From Pseudarthrobacter phenanthrenivorans Sphe3 (GTDB lineage Bacteria; Actinomycetota; Actinomycetes; Actinomycetales; Micrococcaceae), in the NCBI RefSeq assembly GCF_000189535.1, contig NC_015147.1, positions 1-64,000 of the forward strand: a stretch of 64,000 bases of DNA, in the 5' to 3' direction. Within the stretch, counting starts at the first letter, position 1. Each line of letters starts with the position of its first letter. Made by a program: the position numbers and the translations under genes. The notes beneath the pieces were generated by a model that was given only the letters and a program-made list of their open reading frames with translations, was not told the DNA's origin and did not search any database. Shown here in pieces: positions 1 through 7,531 of this stretch.

Positions 1-105
1 GACAACCCCTGTACCGATTTAGTTGCAGTCAAGTCTGAATCGGTGCCTCGTTTCCGCTTCAGCTTTAGGCTGGGGCAACACAGCTCATTCTGATTGGGGA
101 CAGAA

Positions 106-567
106 ATGAAACACACACTTTCCTTCGGTGCTTTGACCATCATTGCGTTCTCCCTGGCTTCCTGCTCCGCGGTAGCCCAAGACTCTCCGACGGCCAGCAG
201 CTCGCCTTCTGTGGTGCAGGAGTTACCAACAGAGCTGCTTCTTAGTGAGGGTGGCAAAAAGGCCGTAGTGCATTCTGGCCCGTCAACCGCTCCGAGAGAA
301 GACGCCCAGCTTACGGGACGTCTCGATAATGATGGAGCGGGCTGCTTTATCGTCCGCGCGGACGACGGTGATGATTACACGTTGGTCTTTCCTGAAGGTA
401 CGAAGTTCGATGGTGAGTCATTGGTCCTTCCTGACAGCTCGTCCGTATCCGAGGGTGAGTCGGTTTCTCTGTCCGGTGCTCGTGTTCCCGGCAATGAAAG
501 CCTGAGCATGTGTCTGAACTACGCCCGGCTCCTATCGGTGGAAACGGCCTCAGTCGGGACTGTCTGA
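106..567 (+). CDS. Small lipoprotein, C-terminus altered by IS insertion
   Basis: About 153 residues of unknown function. The N-terminus is a lipoprotein signal: Lys, a hydrophobic stretch and a lipobox LASC, so the mature protein is probably anchored outside the membrane. A Ser/Pro-rich linker and an acidic domain follow. ATG at 106 is preferred over TTG at 94 because GGGGA lies just upstream and the signal peptide begins there. The IS256-type element enters after codon Val (553-555): the present protein ends V-G-T-V-stop using IS bases, whereas joining 555 to 1946 would give V-A-S-stop. The insertion therefore changed only the last residues and the protein is probably still functional. Confidence 0.7.
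   Translation: MKHTLSFGALTIIAFSLASCSAVAQDSPTASSSPSVVQELPTELLLSEGGKKAVVHSGPSTAPREDAQLTGRLDNDGAGCFIVRADDGDDYTLVFPEGTKFDGESLVLPDSSSVSEGESVSLSGARVPGNESLSMCLNYARLLSVETASVGTV
548..555. repeat. 8-bp target-site duplication, left copy
   Basis: CCTCAGTC at 548-555 is repeated exactly at 1938-1945, directly outside the inverted ends of the IS256-type element. Eight bases is the usual duplication for this family, which shows a transposition event and fixes both ends. Confidence 0.9.
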
Positions 568-1937
568 ATAACGGTGTGTGGAGTCCGGCCTGATCCGAAA
601 GGAGACGGCCGTGTCAGAGTCCACGTCCGAGATGGCAGGGGTGATGATCGATCCTGTGACGGGAGAGATCATCGATCAGAAGGAGCTTGCGGAGCGGTTG
701 CTCGCGCAGGCCAAGGAACAGGGCGTGAGCCTGGTAGGCCCGGGCGGGCTGCTGAACCAACTCACGAGAAATGTGCTGGAGACCGCTCTGGAAGCCGAGC
801 TGACAGAGCACCTCGGCCACGAGCACGGCCAGACACCGATCGCAGCCAACATGCGCAACGGCACCAGGTCAAAGACCGTGTTGACCGAGATCGGTCCGGT
901 CGAGATTGAGGTGCCCCGGGATCGGGACGGGTCGTTCGAACCGGTGATCGTGCCCAAGCGGAAACGGCGTCTGGACGGGATCGACCAGATCGTGCTCTCC
1001 CTCTCTGCCCGGGGGCTGACGACCGGGGAAATCGCCGCCCACTTCGAGGAGGTCTACGGGGCCAGAGTCTCTAAAGACACCATCAGCCGCATCACGGAGA
1101 AAGTCGCCGGAGAACTGGCCGAATGGTCGGCCCGGCCTTTGGATCCGATCTATCCGGTGCTGTTCGTTGATGCGGTCGTGGTCAAGGTCCGTGACGGGCA
1201 GGTGCGCAACACCCCGTTCTACGTCGTTATGGGCGTCACCACCAATGGGGAGCGGGAGATCCTGGGCATCTGGGCCGGCGACGGTGGCGAGGGTGCCCGG
1301 TTCTGGCTGCAGGTCTTCTCGGAGCTGAAGAACCGGGGCGTGGAAGATGTGCTGATCGCCGTCTGCGACGGGCTCAAAGGCCTGCCGGAGGCGATCACGA
1401 CCACGTGGGAGCGGACGGTGGTGCAGCAGTGCATCGTGCACCTGATCCGCAACAGCTTCCGCTACGCCGGACGCCAGCACCGCGACGGCATCGTCAAGGC
1501 GCTCAAGCCGGTCTACACGGCCCCGTCCGAGCAGGCGGCGAAGGACCGGTTCGCCGAATTCACTGCCGAGTGGGGCCAGCGGTATCCGGCCATCGTACGG
1601 CTCTGGGAATCCTCCTGGGCCGAATTCGTGCCCTTCCTGGAGTACGACGTGGAGATCCGACGGGTCATCTGCACGACGAACGCGATCGAGTCGATCAACG
1701 CACGCTACCGAAGGGCGGTGAGGGCCCGCGGGCACTTTCCGAACGAGACCGCTGCCCTGAAATGCCTATACCTGGTCACCAGATCTCTTGATCCAACCGG
1801 CGGTGGCCGTGCACGCTGGGTGATGAGGTGGAAGCCTGCGCTAAACGCGTTCGCTATTACCTTCGCTGGCCGGTTCGAAAGAACCACTCAACAATGAAAA
1901 CCGGCCGGACTCCACACACCGTTTATCGGACAGTCCC
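556..1937. mobile_element. Complete IS256-family insertion sequence
   Basis: A 1382-bp element. The ends are 35-bp inverted repeats (556-590 and 1903-1937) that match at 32 of 35 positions and begin GGGACTGTC. An 8-bp direct duplication flanks them. One transposase gene fills the inside. Intact ends, an intact gene and perfect target duplications suggest a recent and possibly still active insertion. Confidence 0.92.
611..1897 (+). CDS. IS256-family (Mutator-like) transposase
   Basis: About 428 residues, the usual length for the family. A DDE transposase: the catalytic acidic residues are probably Asp in LFVDAVVVKVR, Asp in AVCDGLKGLPEA and Glu in TTNAIESINARYRRA. The C-terminal R-S-L-D-P-T-G followed by RWKPALNAF is typical. 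GTG at 611 is chosen because AGGAGACGGCC precedes it. No frameshift or stop is seen, so the enzyme should be able to move its own element by cutting at the 35-bp inverted repeats. Confidence 0.95.
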   Translation: MSESTSEMAGVMIDPVTGEIIDQKELAERLLAQAKEQGVSLVGPGGLLNQLTRNVLETALEAELTEHLGHEHGQTPIAANMRNGTRSKTVLTEIGPVEIEVPRDRDGSFEPVIVPKRKRRLDGIDQIVLSLSARGLTTGEIAAHFEEVYGARVSKDTISRITEKVAGELAEWSARPLDPIYPVLFVDAVVVKVRDGQVRNTPFYVVMGVTTNGEREILGIWAGDGGEGARFWLQVFSELKNRGVEDVLIAVCDGLKGLPEAITTTWERTVVQQCIVHLIRNSFRYAGRQHRDGIVKALKPVYTAPSEQAAKDRFAEFTAEWGQRYPAIVRLWESSWAEFVPFLEYDVEIRRVICTTNAIESINARYRRAVRARGHFPNETAALKCLYLVTRSLDPTGGGRARWVMRWKPALNAFAITFAGRFERTTQQ

Positions 1938-2048
1938 CCTCAGTCGCTTCTTAGCGCCTTGGACTGTCAGCCAGTTTGAGACTGTCCGCTGTCCGAAAAG
2001 TTTTCCGCGAGGTTTAGAGTCATAGGAAGAATGAAATGGGGGATTTCA

Positions 2049-2540
2049 ATGGAGAAGACGGATAGCCCGGCTACGGGGAGTACGGTTTCAACTTCGAAGC
2101 GAAGCTCGGCGCTTTCAGTTGTAATCGCTGGAGTCGGTTCCTTGGTGGTGATCTGCTTGACGGGTTACCTCACGATGCAGCTGCAGCTGTCCGAGATTCA
2201 TGCTGTCTTGGGTCTCGATGGGCGCGCTGTTGGAGTTCCCGGCGACTGGTTGCCGTACGTGTGGCGGCTCTGTCTCGTTCTTGTCGGGCTTGCAGCAGTC
2301 CTCACATACCGCCTGCTCGTACACGGCACACCCGCCCGCCTTGTCGCTCTTGCACTTCTGACTGTCGCTGCTTTGTGGGCCACCCCGCTTGCATCAGGAG
2401 GACCCCGTGCCGGCGAGGAACACTACCCGCTGCTGGTGTACATCTTGATAGAAGGGGCCAAATCGCCCCTAGTCCTCTCTCTTATTGGTGCCCTTCTAGC
2501 TGGTCTAGTTGCAAGCCGCAGCAAGAGACGCGCCGAGTAG
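2049..2540 (+). CDS. Small polytopic membrane protein, unknown function
   Basis: About 163 residues with roughly four hydrophobic segments: one near residues 20-45, one around the Trp-rich stretch VWRLCLVLVGLAAVL, one at ARLVALALLTVAALW and one near the C-terminus before a basic tail. No family is recognised. ATG at 2049 has a good site (GGGGGA six bases upstream); ATG at 2031 in the same frame is possible. It lies between the IS256 element and the IS110 transposase and shows no operon partner. Confidence 0.65.
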   Translation: MEKTDSPATGSTVSTSKRSSALSVVIAGVGSLVVICLTGYLTMQLQLSEIHAVLGLDGRAVGVPGDWLPYVWRLCLVLVGLAAVLTYRLLVHGTPARLVALALLTVAALWATPLASGGPRAGEEHYPLLVYILIEGAKSPLVLSLIGALLAGLVASRSKRRAE

Positions 2541-2575
2541 TCTTCCTCGTTGTCAGCCAGACTTCCAGGTTGCCC

Positions 2576-3640
2576 TTATCTTGTCTGGGTCAGGTCCCTT
2601 TTGAGGCTGTAGTAGAGCTCGCGGGCGATGAAGCGTTTGAGGCAGCGGATGGCGTCGGCTGATGAGTGCCCTTGAGCACGTTTGCGGTCACGGTATGCCT
2701 GGCTCCTTGGGTCATAGCGAAGTCGGCAGATGGCTATGAGGTAGATGACCCTGTTGGCTTGGCGGTTGCCTCCCCGGTGGAGCCGCATGCGGTGTGATTT
2801 CCCGGAGGAGACGGGGATGGGAGCGACGCCGCAGAGCCGGGCGAACGCGGCTTCGTTGCGGAAGCGCTCGAAGTTCTCACCGGCGGTTATGAGTAGTTGG
2901 GCGACACTGACGGGGCCGACTTGGGGCAGCGCCAGGGTGTTGGGTGCCACGGCGGAGACCAGCCGAGTCAGATGCTTGTCTACCTCGTTGATTTCGGCCG
3001 TGAGCTCGTAAACGCGGCGGCCGAGCTCCCGCAGTGCGTATTTCACTGCCTGCTCGGGCTCGTGGATCCGGCTCAGATCCGGCCGCAGGGCGCGGGCTTG
3101 AGTGGCTTTGCCCTCGAGGGTTCTGGCGGTCAGCCTGGTCCTGAGATGATCCGGTGCGGTGAGCAGAACATCCCGCAGCTGAACACATGCCGCGCTGCGG
3201 GCCTTGATCGCAGAGTCTCTGACCAGGTGAAGATTGCGGATTGCTTCGACCGCTCCGGTGGTGTCCTTCGCTGGATCTGTGCATTCACCAGAGAGAACTT
3301 TGCGGGCAGCAGCTTCAGCGTCGACAGCGTCGCTCTTACCGACGCGGTGACGGACTTGAGAGTGGCTCTTGTTTACCTCTACGACATCGATCCCTGCCGC
3401 GAGAAGGTGCCGGGTCAGGCCCGCGCCGTAGGATCCGGTGCATTCGATGCCGAATGCGTTGATGATGCCGAAGCTTGCTGCCCAGTCCAGCAGTTGTTGG
3501 TAGCCCCCGCGGTCCGAGGGGAATTCTCGGTCGCCGAGCATTCGCCCGTCCTGATCTACTGCAGCTGCATGGTGGACCAGCTGGTGGGTGTCCACTCCGA
3601 TGGTTACAGCCTTGGCGGGGTGTGTCGTTGTCAGAGTCAT
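2576..3640 (-). CDS. IS110-family transposase
   Basis: About 354 residues, full length for the family. The N-terminal DEDD/RuvC-like domain starts with IGVDTH (first Asp), then FGIECTGSYG (Glu), and KSDAVDAEAAARK with the later Asp pair. The C-terminal transposase_20 domain includes PQVGPVSVAQLL and the region FARLCGVAPIP with the serine nucleophile expected after it (VSSGKS). IS110 elements usually lack clear inverted repeats, so the ends cannot be set; the element probably spans about 2.55-3.75 kb. The ATG is preceded by GAGG. The gene looks intact. Confidence 0.93.
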   Translation of the reverse strand: MTLTTTHPAKAVTIGVDTHQLVHHAAAVDQDGRMLGDREFPSDRGGYQQLLDWAASFGIINAFGIECTGSYGAGLTRHLLAAGIDVVEVNKSHSQVRHRVGKSDAVDAEAAARKVLSGECTDPAKDTTGAVEAIRNLHLVRDSAIKARSAACVQLRDVLLTAPDHLRTRLTARTLEGKATQARALRPDLSRIHEPEQAVKYALRELGRRVYELTAEINEVDKHLTRLVSAVAPNTLALPQVGPVSVAQLLITAGENFERFRNEAAFARLCGVAPIPVSSGKSHRMRLHRGGNRQANRVIYLIAICRLRYDPRSQAYRDRKRAQGHSSADAIRCLKRFIARELYYSLKRDLTQTR

Positions 3641-3736
3641 GCCGCCTCATTCCTGTCGAGGTTGAGAATGGCGAGCACGATTGACCGGGCCGGGCGGACA
3701 AAGCACTGAAAAGCTAAGCTGCACGTTCCTATCAAG

Positions 3737-3919
3737 TCACGACTCCGTCCGGCCCGGTCGCCCTAGGTGAGTGGCAGGACAGCTGTACCGACAGATCTCC
3801 GCATAGACAGATTCATGCACCAAGTACCGAACGTCACGCAGCGGGCAAGTCAGGAACTGCTCCCCTGCCACAGTCTCATTCTCGGCAGTTGGCCTGTCTC
3901 CAAACATCAGGCTCGCCAT
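3737..3919 (-). pseudogene. Short reading frame, probable gene remnant beside IS110
   Basis: An open frame of about 60 residues starts at an ATG with AAAGG upstream and runs into the presumed right end of the IS110 element. Its middle (TVAGEQFLTCP then DVR then EICR) recurs, with a stop codon, in the second copy of a degenerate repeat at 3957-4060. Protein-level similarity between copies suggests both descend from one coding sequence. No family is recognised, and it could be non-functional. Confidence 0.3.
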
Positions 3920-4060
3920 AGCCAAACCTTTGGTTCGAGACGGGCAGAGCAATCGAACCGACAAATCTCCTCCAATACAGATCCGGTCCTGTGCCGAACG
4001 TCAACATGCGGGTAAGCCAGGAACTACTGCCCTGCCACAGTTGCAATTCTCCTCAGTGCG
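3787..4060. repeat. Imperfect ~100-bp direct repeat, two copies
   Basis: Copies at about 3787-3890 and 3957-4060, offset by 170 bp. Shared blocks include ACCGACAGATCTCC versus ACCGACAAATCTCC, CCGAACGTCA, and a stretch ending CTGCCCTGCCACAGT or its near match. This stretch between the IS110 transposase and the DUF4192 gene otherwise holds no confident gene. Confidence 0.6.
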
Positions 4061-4104
4061 CAGCGGGGGAGGCCGCCGCGCACCTGGGGACGATCCAACG
4101 ATGA

Positions 4105-4138
4105 GGGCCGGACCCCTCTTTGCAGTGGAGTCCGGCCC
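4105..4138 (-). terminator. Hairpin after the DUF4192 gene
   Basis: GGGCCGGAC (4105-4113) and GTCCGGCCC (4130-4138) form a perfect 9-bp stem with a 16-base loop, just past the stop of the minus-strand gene ending at 4149. No T-run follows, so termination efficiency is uncertain. Confidence 0.45.
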
Positions 4139-4148
4139 GGTGTCGGTG

Positions 4149-5162
4149 CTAGCGCTTCAGGCGGCGGTCATAGGCCTTTTTCGGGTCCCGCGTGCAATCC
4201 GCAATGAGGCCACGGTTGACCAGTTCGCCCAGCAGCTCCGCCAGCCGGTATCCGTCCACGTCCTCCAGTGCGAGCTTGAAGTACCGGGCGGCGAAGCTGG
4301 ACCGTCCTTTGAGCCATTCCAGCCAGCCGATCAGGCACAGCATCGGGGCGCGCTGGCCTTCCGGGGTGGCCTTCATCAGCTCGAAGGCGACTTCCTGGGC
4401 GGTGTCCACTCGGGCCCAGTCCGGGCGGCTCAGGAACACACCGAGCATGATGGAGGTGAACTGCTCCGGGGCGTAGGGGACGATGTCACTCATCATGTAG
4501 TCCCGGATGGTGGGGTGCTGCAGCGCTCCTGCCAGCTGGTGCGCGGTCCCGGTCGTCAGGCTCTTGGGGTCGTCCAGCACCTTGGCCCATGCTGCCCGGC
4601 TTGCTTCGAGGTCTTCGGGCCAGCCGTCGGGCTTGTGCGCAGCGATAGCCTCGTGTGCCGTCTCGTCTCCGATGAAGGGCGCAGGGGCGGTGAACCCGGT
4701 AACAGCGCTCCCCCGGTAGATCAGGGCGGCGTTGCCGTTGCTCGTGGTGATGGTGTCCAGCGACTGGGCAGGGCAGCAGGTGCTGTCGGTGCAGTGGTAG
4801 TTCCGCCACAGTTCGGAGGTCACCAGCCACGCGTCCTGCAGCGGCATTTCTGCGGTTTCCAGTTCCCTGCGCAGTGCCTCCACGTGTCCGGCGTAGGGGC
4901 GGGCGCCGTCATTGGTGGCCTCGTCGGTGTAGATGACCAGCAGGCTGCCGGTAGCGGCCTCGTCGGCGGTCAGGTAGCTGACGATGGTTTGGGCGTAACC
5001 AACCGGGTCCTGCCCGAACGGGGCATCCACGCGCAGGGTCGCGCCGAGCTTGTTGCCCTGCACCGTCATCGCGACGAAGGACTCTGCCGGGGTCTCGCCC
5101 AGCGTGTGCGGGATGAAGGCCAGGATGTCGGCCGGACCGGTGAATTTGATGAAGTCGTTCAT
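4149..5162 (-). CDS. DUF4192 family protein
   Basis: About 337 residues. The N-terminal signature is that of DUF4192, a family common in Actinobacteria and their plasmids: FTGPADILAFIPHTLG followed by ESFVAMTV and the downstream LRVDAP. Its biochemical role is not known. ATG at 5162 is chosen because AAGGAG lies eight bases upstream; the open frame extends further upstream only through the duplicated leader. No signal peptide or membrane segment is seen. The gene sits behind the first copy of the 421-bp leader repeat and ends at a hairpin, so it is probably a single transcription unit. Confidence 0.8.
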   Translation of the reverse strand: MNDFIKFTGPADILAFIPHTLGETPAESFVAMTVQGNKLGATLRVDAPFGQDPVGYAQTIVSYLTADEAATGSLLVIYTDEATNDGARPYAGHVEALRRELETAEMPLQDAWLVTSELWRNYHCTDSTCCPAQSLDTITTSNGNAALIYRGSAVTGFTAPAPFIGDETAHEAIAAHKPDGWPEDLEASRAAWAKVLDDPKSLTTGTAHQLAGALQHPTIRDYMMSDIVPYAPEQFTSIMLGVFLSRPDWARVDTAQEVAFELMKATPEGQRAPMLCLIGWLEWLKGRSSFAARYFKLALEDVDGYRLAELLGELVNRGLIADCTRDPKKAYDRRLKR

Positions 5163-5577
5163 GGTGTTGCTCCTTCTTGCCGAGAAGTGGGGTGGGTGGG
5201 GCGACCAATGGTGACCGGCCAGCTCCCCGCTCCCCCCGTTGTTTTTGGCTGCTGGCGAAGCTTGCGGAGCTGTGCACGTGCAGGCCCGTCTACCCGCCAG
5301 GGCAAGACCCGGGAAATCTTCGGAGGAAATAAGCGACGAAGGAGCGCCGGAGAAGACTTTCCCGGGCCGCAGGCCCCGGAGGAACGAAGGGGCTAGAGGG
5401 GCCGGAACGGGCACGTACAATCCGAAGGACAGCAGCCAAAAACGTCGTAGACACACAGGTTCAGGGGGTCCGGAGCTCTGCGACGGCGCGCCCTGGACCC
5501 AACAGCCGGCCGCGCCAGCGGACGCCCATCAACTGGTTGAAGCGCAGCGGAAACCAGGGCGAGCCCAGCGAGCCTGC
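5156..5577 (-). repeat. Duplicated leader, copy 1 (upstream of DUF4192 gene)
   Basis: About 421 bp, nearly identical to 6617-7037: one indel in an A-run and one or two substitutions near the edge are visible. It covers the start codon, ribosome site and upstream region of the DUF4192 gene. Inside are an inverted repeat with arms CCCGGGAAA (5308-5316) and TTTCCCGGG (5358-5366), extended by CTTC/GAAG, and a longer-range pair TTTTTGGCTGCTG (5242-5254) with CAGCAGCCAAAAA (5430-5442). It probably carries the promoter and a structured 5' UTR. Open frames crossing it are not considered genes. Confidence 0.85.
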
Positions 5578-5764
5578 CCTTCCACTCCCCTGCCCAGGGA
5601 CAACCCAACGGCACCACAGCCCATGGCTTGCCGCCGACGGCCGCCAACCGTGCACCTGGTTACTGCGGGATTGGCGGTCCGCCGCCGGCGACCACCAACG
5701 AAAGCCCGCCACGACGGCGGACCGCCCGCGGTGACCGGCCCCGAAAGACCGGCCACCCCCGGGC

Positions 5765-6115
5765 CTATTCGCGGCGGTCGTGCAGCGGGACGGCTCCGTA
5801 GTGTCCGGCTGCGCTGCGGAACCTCGAGTCGCTGCTGAAGATGAACGTGCCGCCGAACATGTACCACGAGGCGGGTTCACCTTCCGGGGTGACCGGCTCG
5901 GCGTGGATCACGGTTTCGCGGTGGGAGTGCTCGTTTTTTACGAGCCGGACGGCTGGCCGTTCCTCGGTGGCTTCGCAAACCGGGTCGATGCCCTCGCCAA
6001 TGACGGTTACTTCCATGACGCGGGCGGAGATGCCCCGGTTCGAGAAGTCCGTGCCCAGGGCGTCGCGGTAGACCAGGGCCGTGATGCCCTTAAGGGCGGT
6101 GGTGTCGTTGCTCAT
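5765..6115 (-). CDS. Hypothetical plasmid protein
   Basis: About 116 residues, unknown family. No membrane segment or signal is seen. It contains YMFGGTFIFSSDSRF near the C-terminus and ends in a basic HDRRE. ATG at 6115 (MSNDTTALKG) is chosen for AAAGGAA seven bases upstream; an earlier in-frame start at 6148 lacks a site. It lies downstream of the 6192-6623 gene and is separated from it by a strong 15-bp hairpin, so it may be the second gene of a transcript that is attenuated or processed there. The 187 bases between its end and the first leader copy show nothing clear. Confidence 0.6.
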   Translation of the reverse strand: MSNDTTALKGITALVYRDALGTDFSNRGISARVMEVTVIGEGIDPVCEATEERPAVRLVKNEHSHRETVIHAEPVTPEGEPASWYMFGGTFIFSSDSRFRSAAGHYGAVPLHDRRE

Positions 6116-6141
6116 GTGCTGTTTCCTTTGAAGTCGTGGGG

Positions 6142-6176
6142 GCTGCACTGCCCGGCTCGTGGCCGGGCAGTGCAGC
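6142..6176 (-). terminator. Strong 15-bp hairpin between two minus-strand genes
   Basis: GCTGCACTGCCCGGC (6142-6156) and GCCGGGCAGTGCAGC (6162-6176) form a perfect 15-bp stem with loop TCGTG. It lies between the stop at 6192 and the next start at 6115. No T-run follows, so it may be a weak terminator, a processing site or a stabiliser of the upstream mRNA. Confidence 0.5.
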
Positions 6177-6191
6177 GGTTGTCGGTGCTGG

Positions 6192-6623
6192 TTAGGCGGC
6201 GTCCCTCACGGCGTAGGGCATCCGGTGCCGGCTGGGCAGTTCTGCGGCGGCCTCGGGCAGGTCTGCCGGGCCTTGGGCCTGCCCGTTCTTCCAGTGGGTG
6301 AATGCTTGCTCTGTGATGGCGTCCCACAGGCGGGCTTTCGTCCGGTAGTAGGTGCAGGTCACGTCGCCCTCGCAGTAGGTGGCGATGCCGAACAGGTTGC
6401 CGATGCTGTCGGCGGTGCGGGTGACGGCGACCATGACGTAGGGCCACTGGCCCAGGTCCCAGCCGTCACAGCCCCAGCTGGAGAGCACGGCCCAGCCGTG
6501 CTCTTCGATAAGTTCCATCCAGTCGTAGCCGCCGTTCATGTGGTAATCCCCCAGCACGGTCACACCGTCGATGGTTTCCTCCGTGTCCGCGAGGGTCACG
6601 GTCTTCTTGGTTACTGCGTTCAT
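6192..6623 (-). CDS. Hypothetical plasmid protein behind leader copy 2
   Basis: About 143 residues, soluble, unknown family. Rich in Trp and Gly-Asp motifs (GGYDWMELIEEHGWAVLSSW and WDLGQWPYVMV) with two Cys near YCEGDVTCTYY. ATG at 6623 with AAGGAG eight bases upstream is identical in context to the start of the DUF4192 gene because both lie at the edge of the duplicated leader. The shared leader implies co-regulation with the DUF4192 gene. Function is unknown; both may help plasmid establishment, which is only a guess from location. Confidence 0.65.
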   Translation of the reverse strand: MNAVTKKTVTLADTEETIDGVTVLGDYHMNGGYDWMELIEEHGWAVLSSWGCDGWDLGQWPYVMVAVTRTADSIGNLFGIATYCEGDVTCTYYRTKARLWDAITEQAFTHWKNGQAQGPADLPEAAAELPSRHRMPYAVRDAA

Positions 6624-7037
6624 GGTGTTGCTCCTTCTTGCCGAGAAGTGGGGTGGGTGGGGCGACCAATGGTGACCGGCCAGCTCCCCGCTCCCCCCGT
6701 TGTTTTTGGCTGCTGGCGAAGCTTGCGGAGCTGTGCACGTGCAGGCCCGTCTACCCGCCAGGGCAAGACCCGGGAAATCTTCGGAGGAAATAAGCGACGA
6801 AGGAGCGCCGGAGAAGACTTTCCCGGGCCGCAGGCCCCGGAGGAACGAAGGGGCTAGAGGGGCCGGAACGGGCACGTACAATCCGAAGGACAGCAGCCAA
6901 AACGTCGTAGACACACAGGTTCAGGGGGTCCGGAGCTCTGCGACGGCGCGCCCTGGACCCAACAGCCGGCCGCGCCAGCGGACGCCCATCAACTGGTTGA
7001 AGCGCAGCGGAAACCAGGGCGAGCCCCGCGAGCCTGC
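6617..7037 (-). repeat. Duplicated leader, copy 2
   Basis: Second copy of the ~421-bp leader of 5156-5577, in the same orientation and 1461 bp away. It drives the 6192-6623 gene. The CCCGGGAAA/TTTCCCGGG hairpin recurs at 6769-6827. The A-run at 6899-6902 is one base shorter than in copy 1, so the long inverted pair is slightly less perfect here. Confidence 0.85.
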
Positions 7038-7179
7038 ACTATCACTTCCCCGTGTGGCATGCTCGAAGGCGTAAGCAGCAGGATGTTTACACCCCGGGGC
7101 AGAGGGCCCCTACCGTACCGGTTGCGGCCTCTGCTTTGCCTTGGACGGTCATTGAAGTGTTGATACGAAGGGAAAGCCG

Positions 7180-7485
7180 ATGGGTCTTTGGAGCCGGTTC
7201 GCCCGTCGGCGCACGCCCGCAGCGGCTGCTGGTCGTCCCGTCTTCGTAGCGGCCATTGAGCCAAAGGAACAGGATCCGGTGACTCCTGAGCAGATGGCAG
7301 ATCTGAACGCGGCCTGGTCCGAACTCGCCGAGGCAGCGAAAGAGTCAGCTGTCACCGGTTTTCATGCCTGCTCACGAGGCAGGAAGCCCTGGCAAGAAGA
7401 TCCGGCCGCTGTGCGGAGCATGGCGGCATTACTCCGCCGCGTCCACGCGGAGGACGCCGCTACGGAAGGCCCTACGGCCAAGTAA
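7180..7485 (+). CDS. Hypothetical protein
   Basis: About 101 residues, no recognised family. A basic N-terminus (RFARRRTP) precedes a helical region, PEQMADLNAAWSELAEAAKE, and a C-terminal helix ending in an acidic tail. A good ribosome site GAAGGGA lies upstream. It begins the rightward run that continues with the DNA ligase 46 bases downstream and could be co-transcribed with it. Confidence 0.55.
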   Translation: MGLWSRFARRRTPAAAAGRPVFVAAIEPKEQDPVTPEQMADLNAAWSELAEAAKESAVTGFHACSRGRKPWQEDPAAVRSMAALLRRVHAEDAATEGPTAK

Positions 7486-7531
7486 AAGCCGGCACAGACA
7501 TTGGTGCTGGTTTCTCCTTTAGGCTTGGCGC

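Noticed and set aside
1..105. Promoter of the first lipoprotein gene
   Set aside because: No convincing -35/-10 pair with proper spacing could be chosen in this short stretch.
3930..5396. Long plus-strand open frame (488 codons) opposite the DUF4192 gene
   Set aside because: It is antisense to a clear DUF4192 protein, includes the duplicated leader and has the biased composition of a shadow frame.
5239..5838. Plus-strand open frames through the two leader copies (also 6700-7074)
   Set aside because: They arise twice only because the leader DNA is duplicated; the protein sequence is low-quality and no ribosome site is seen.
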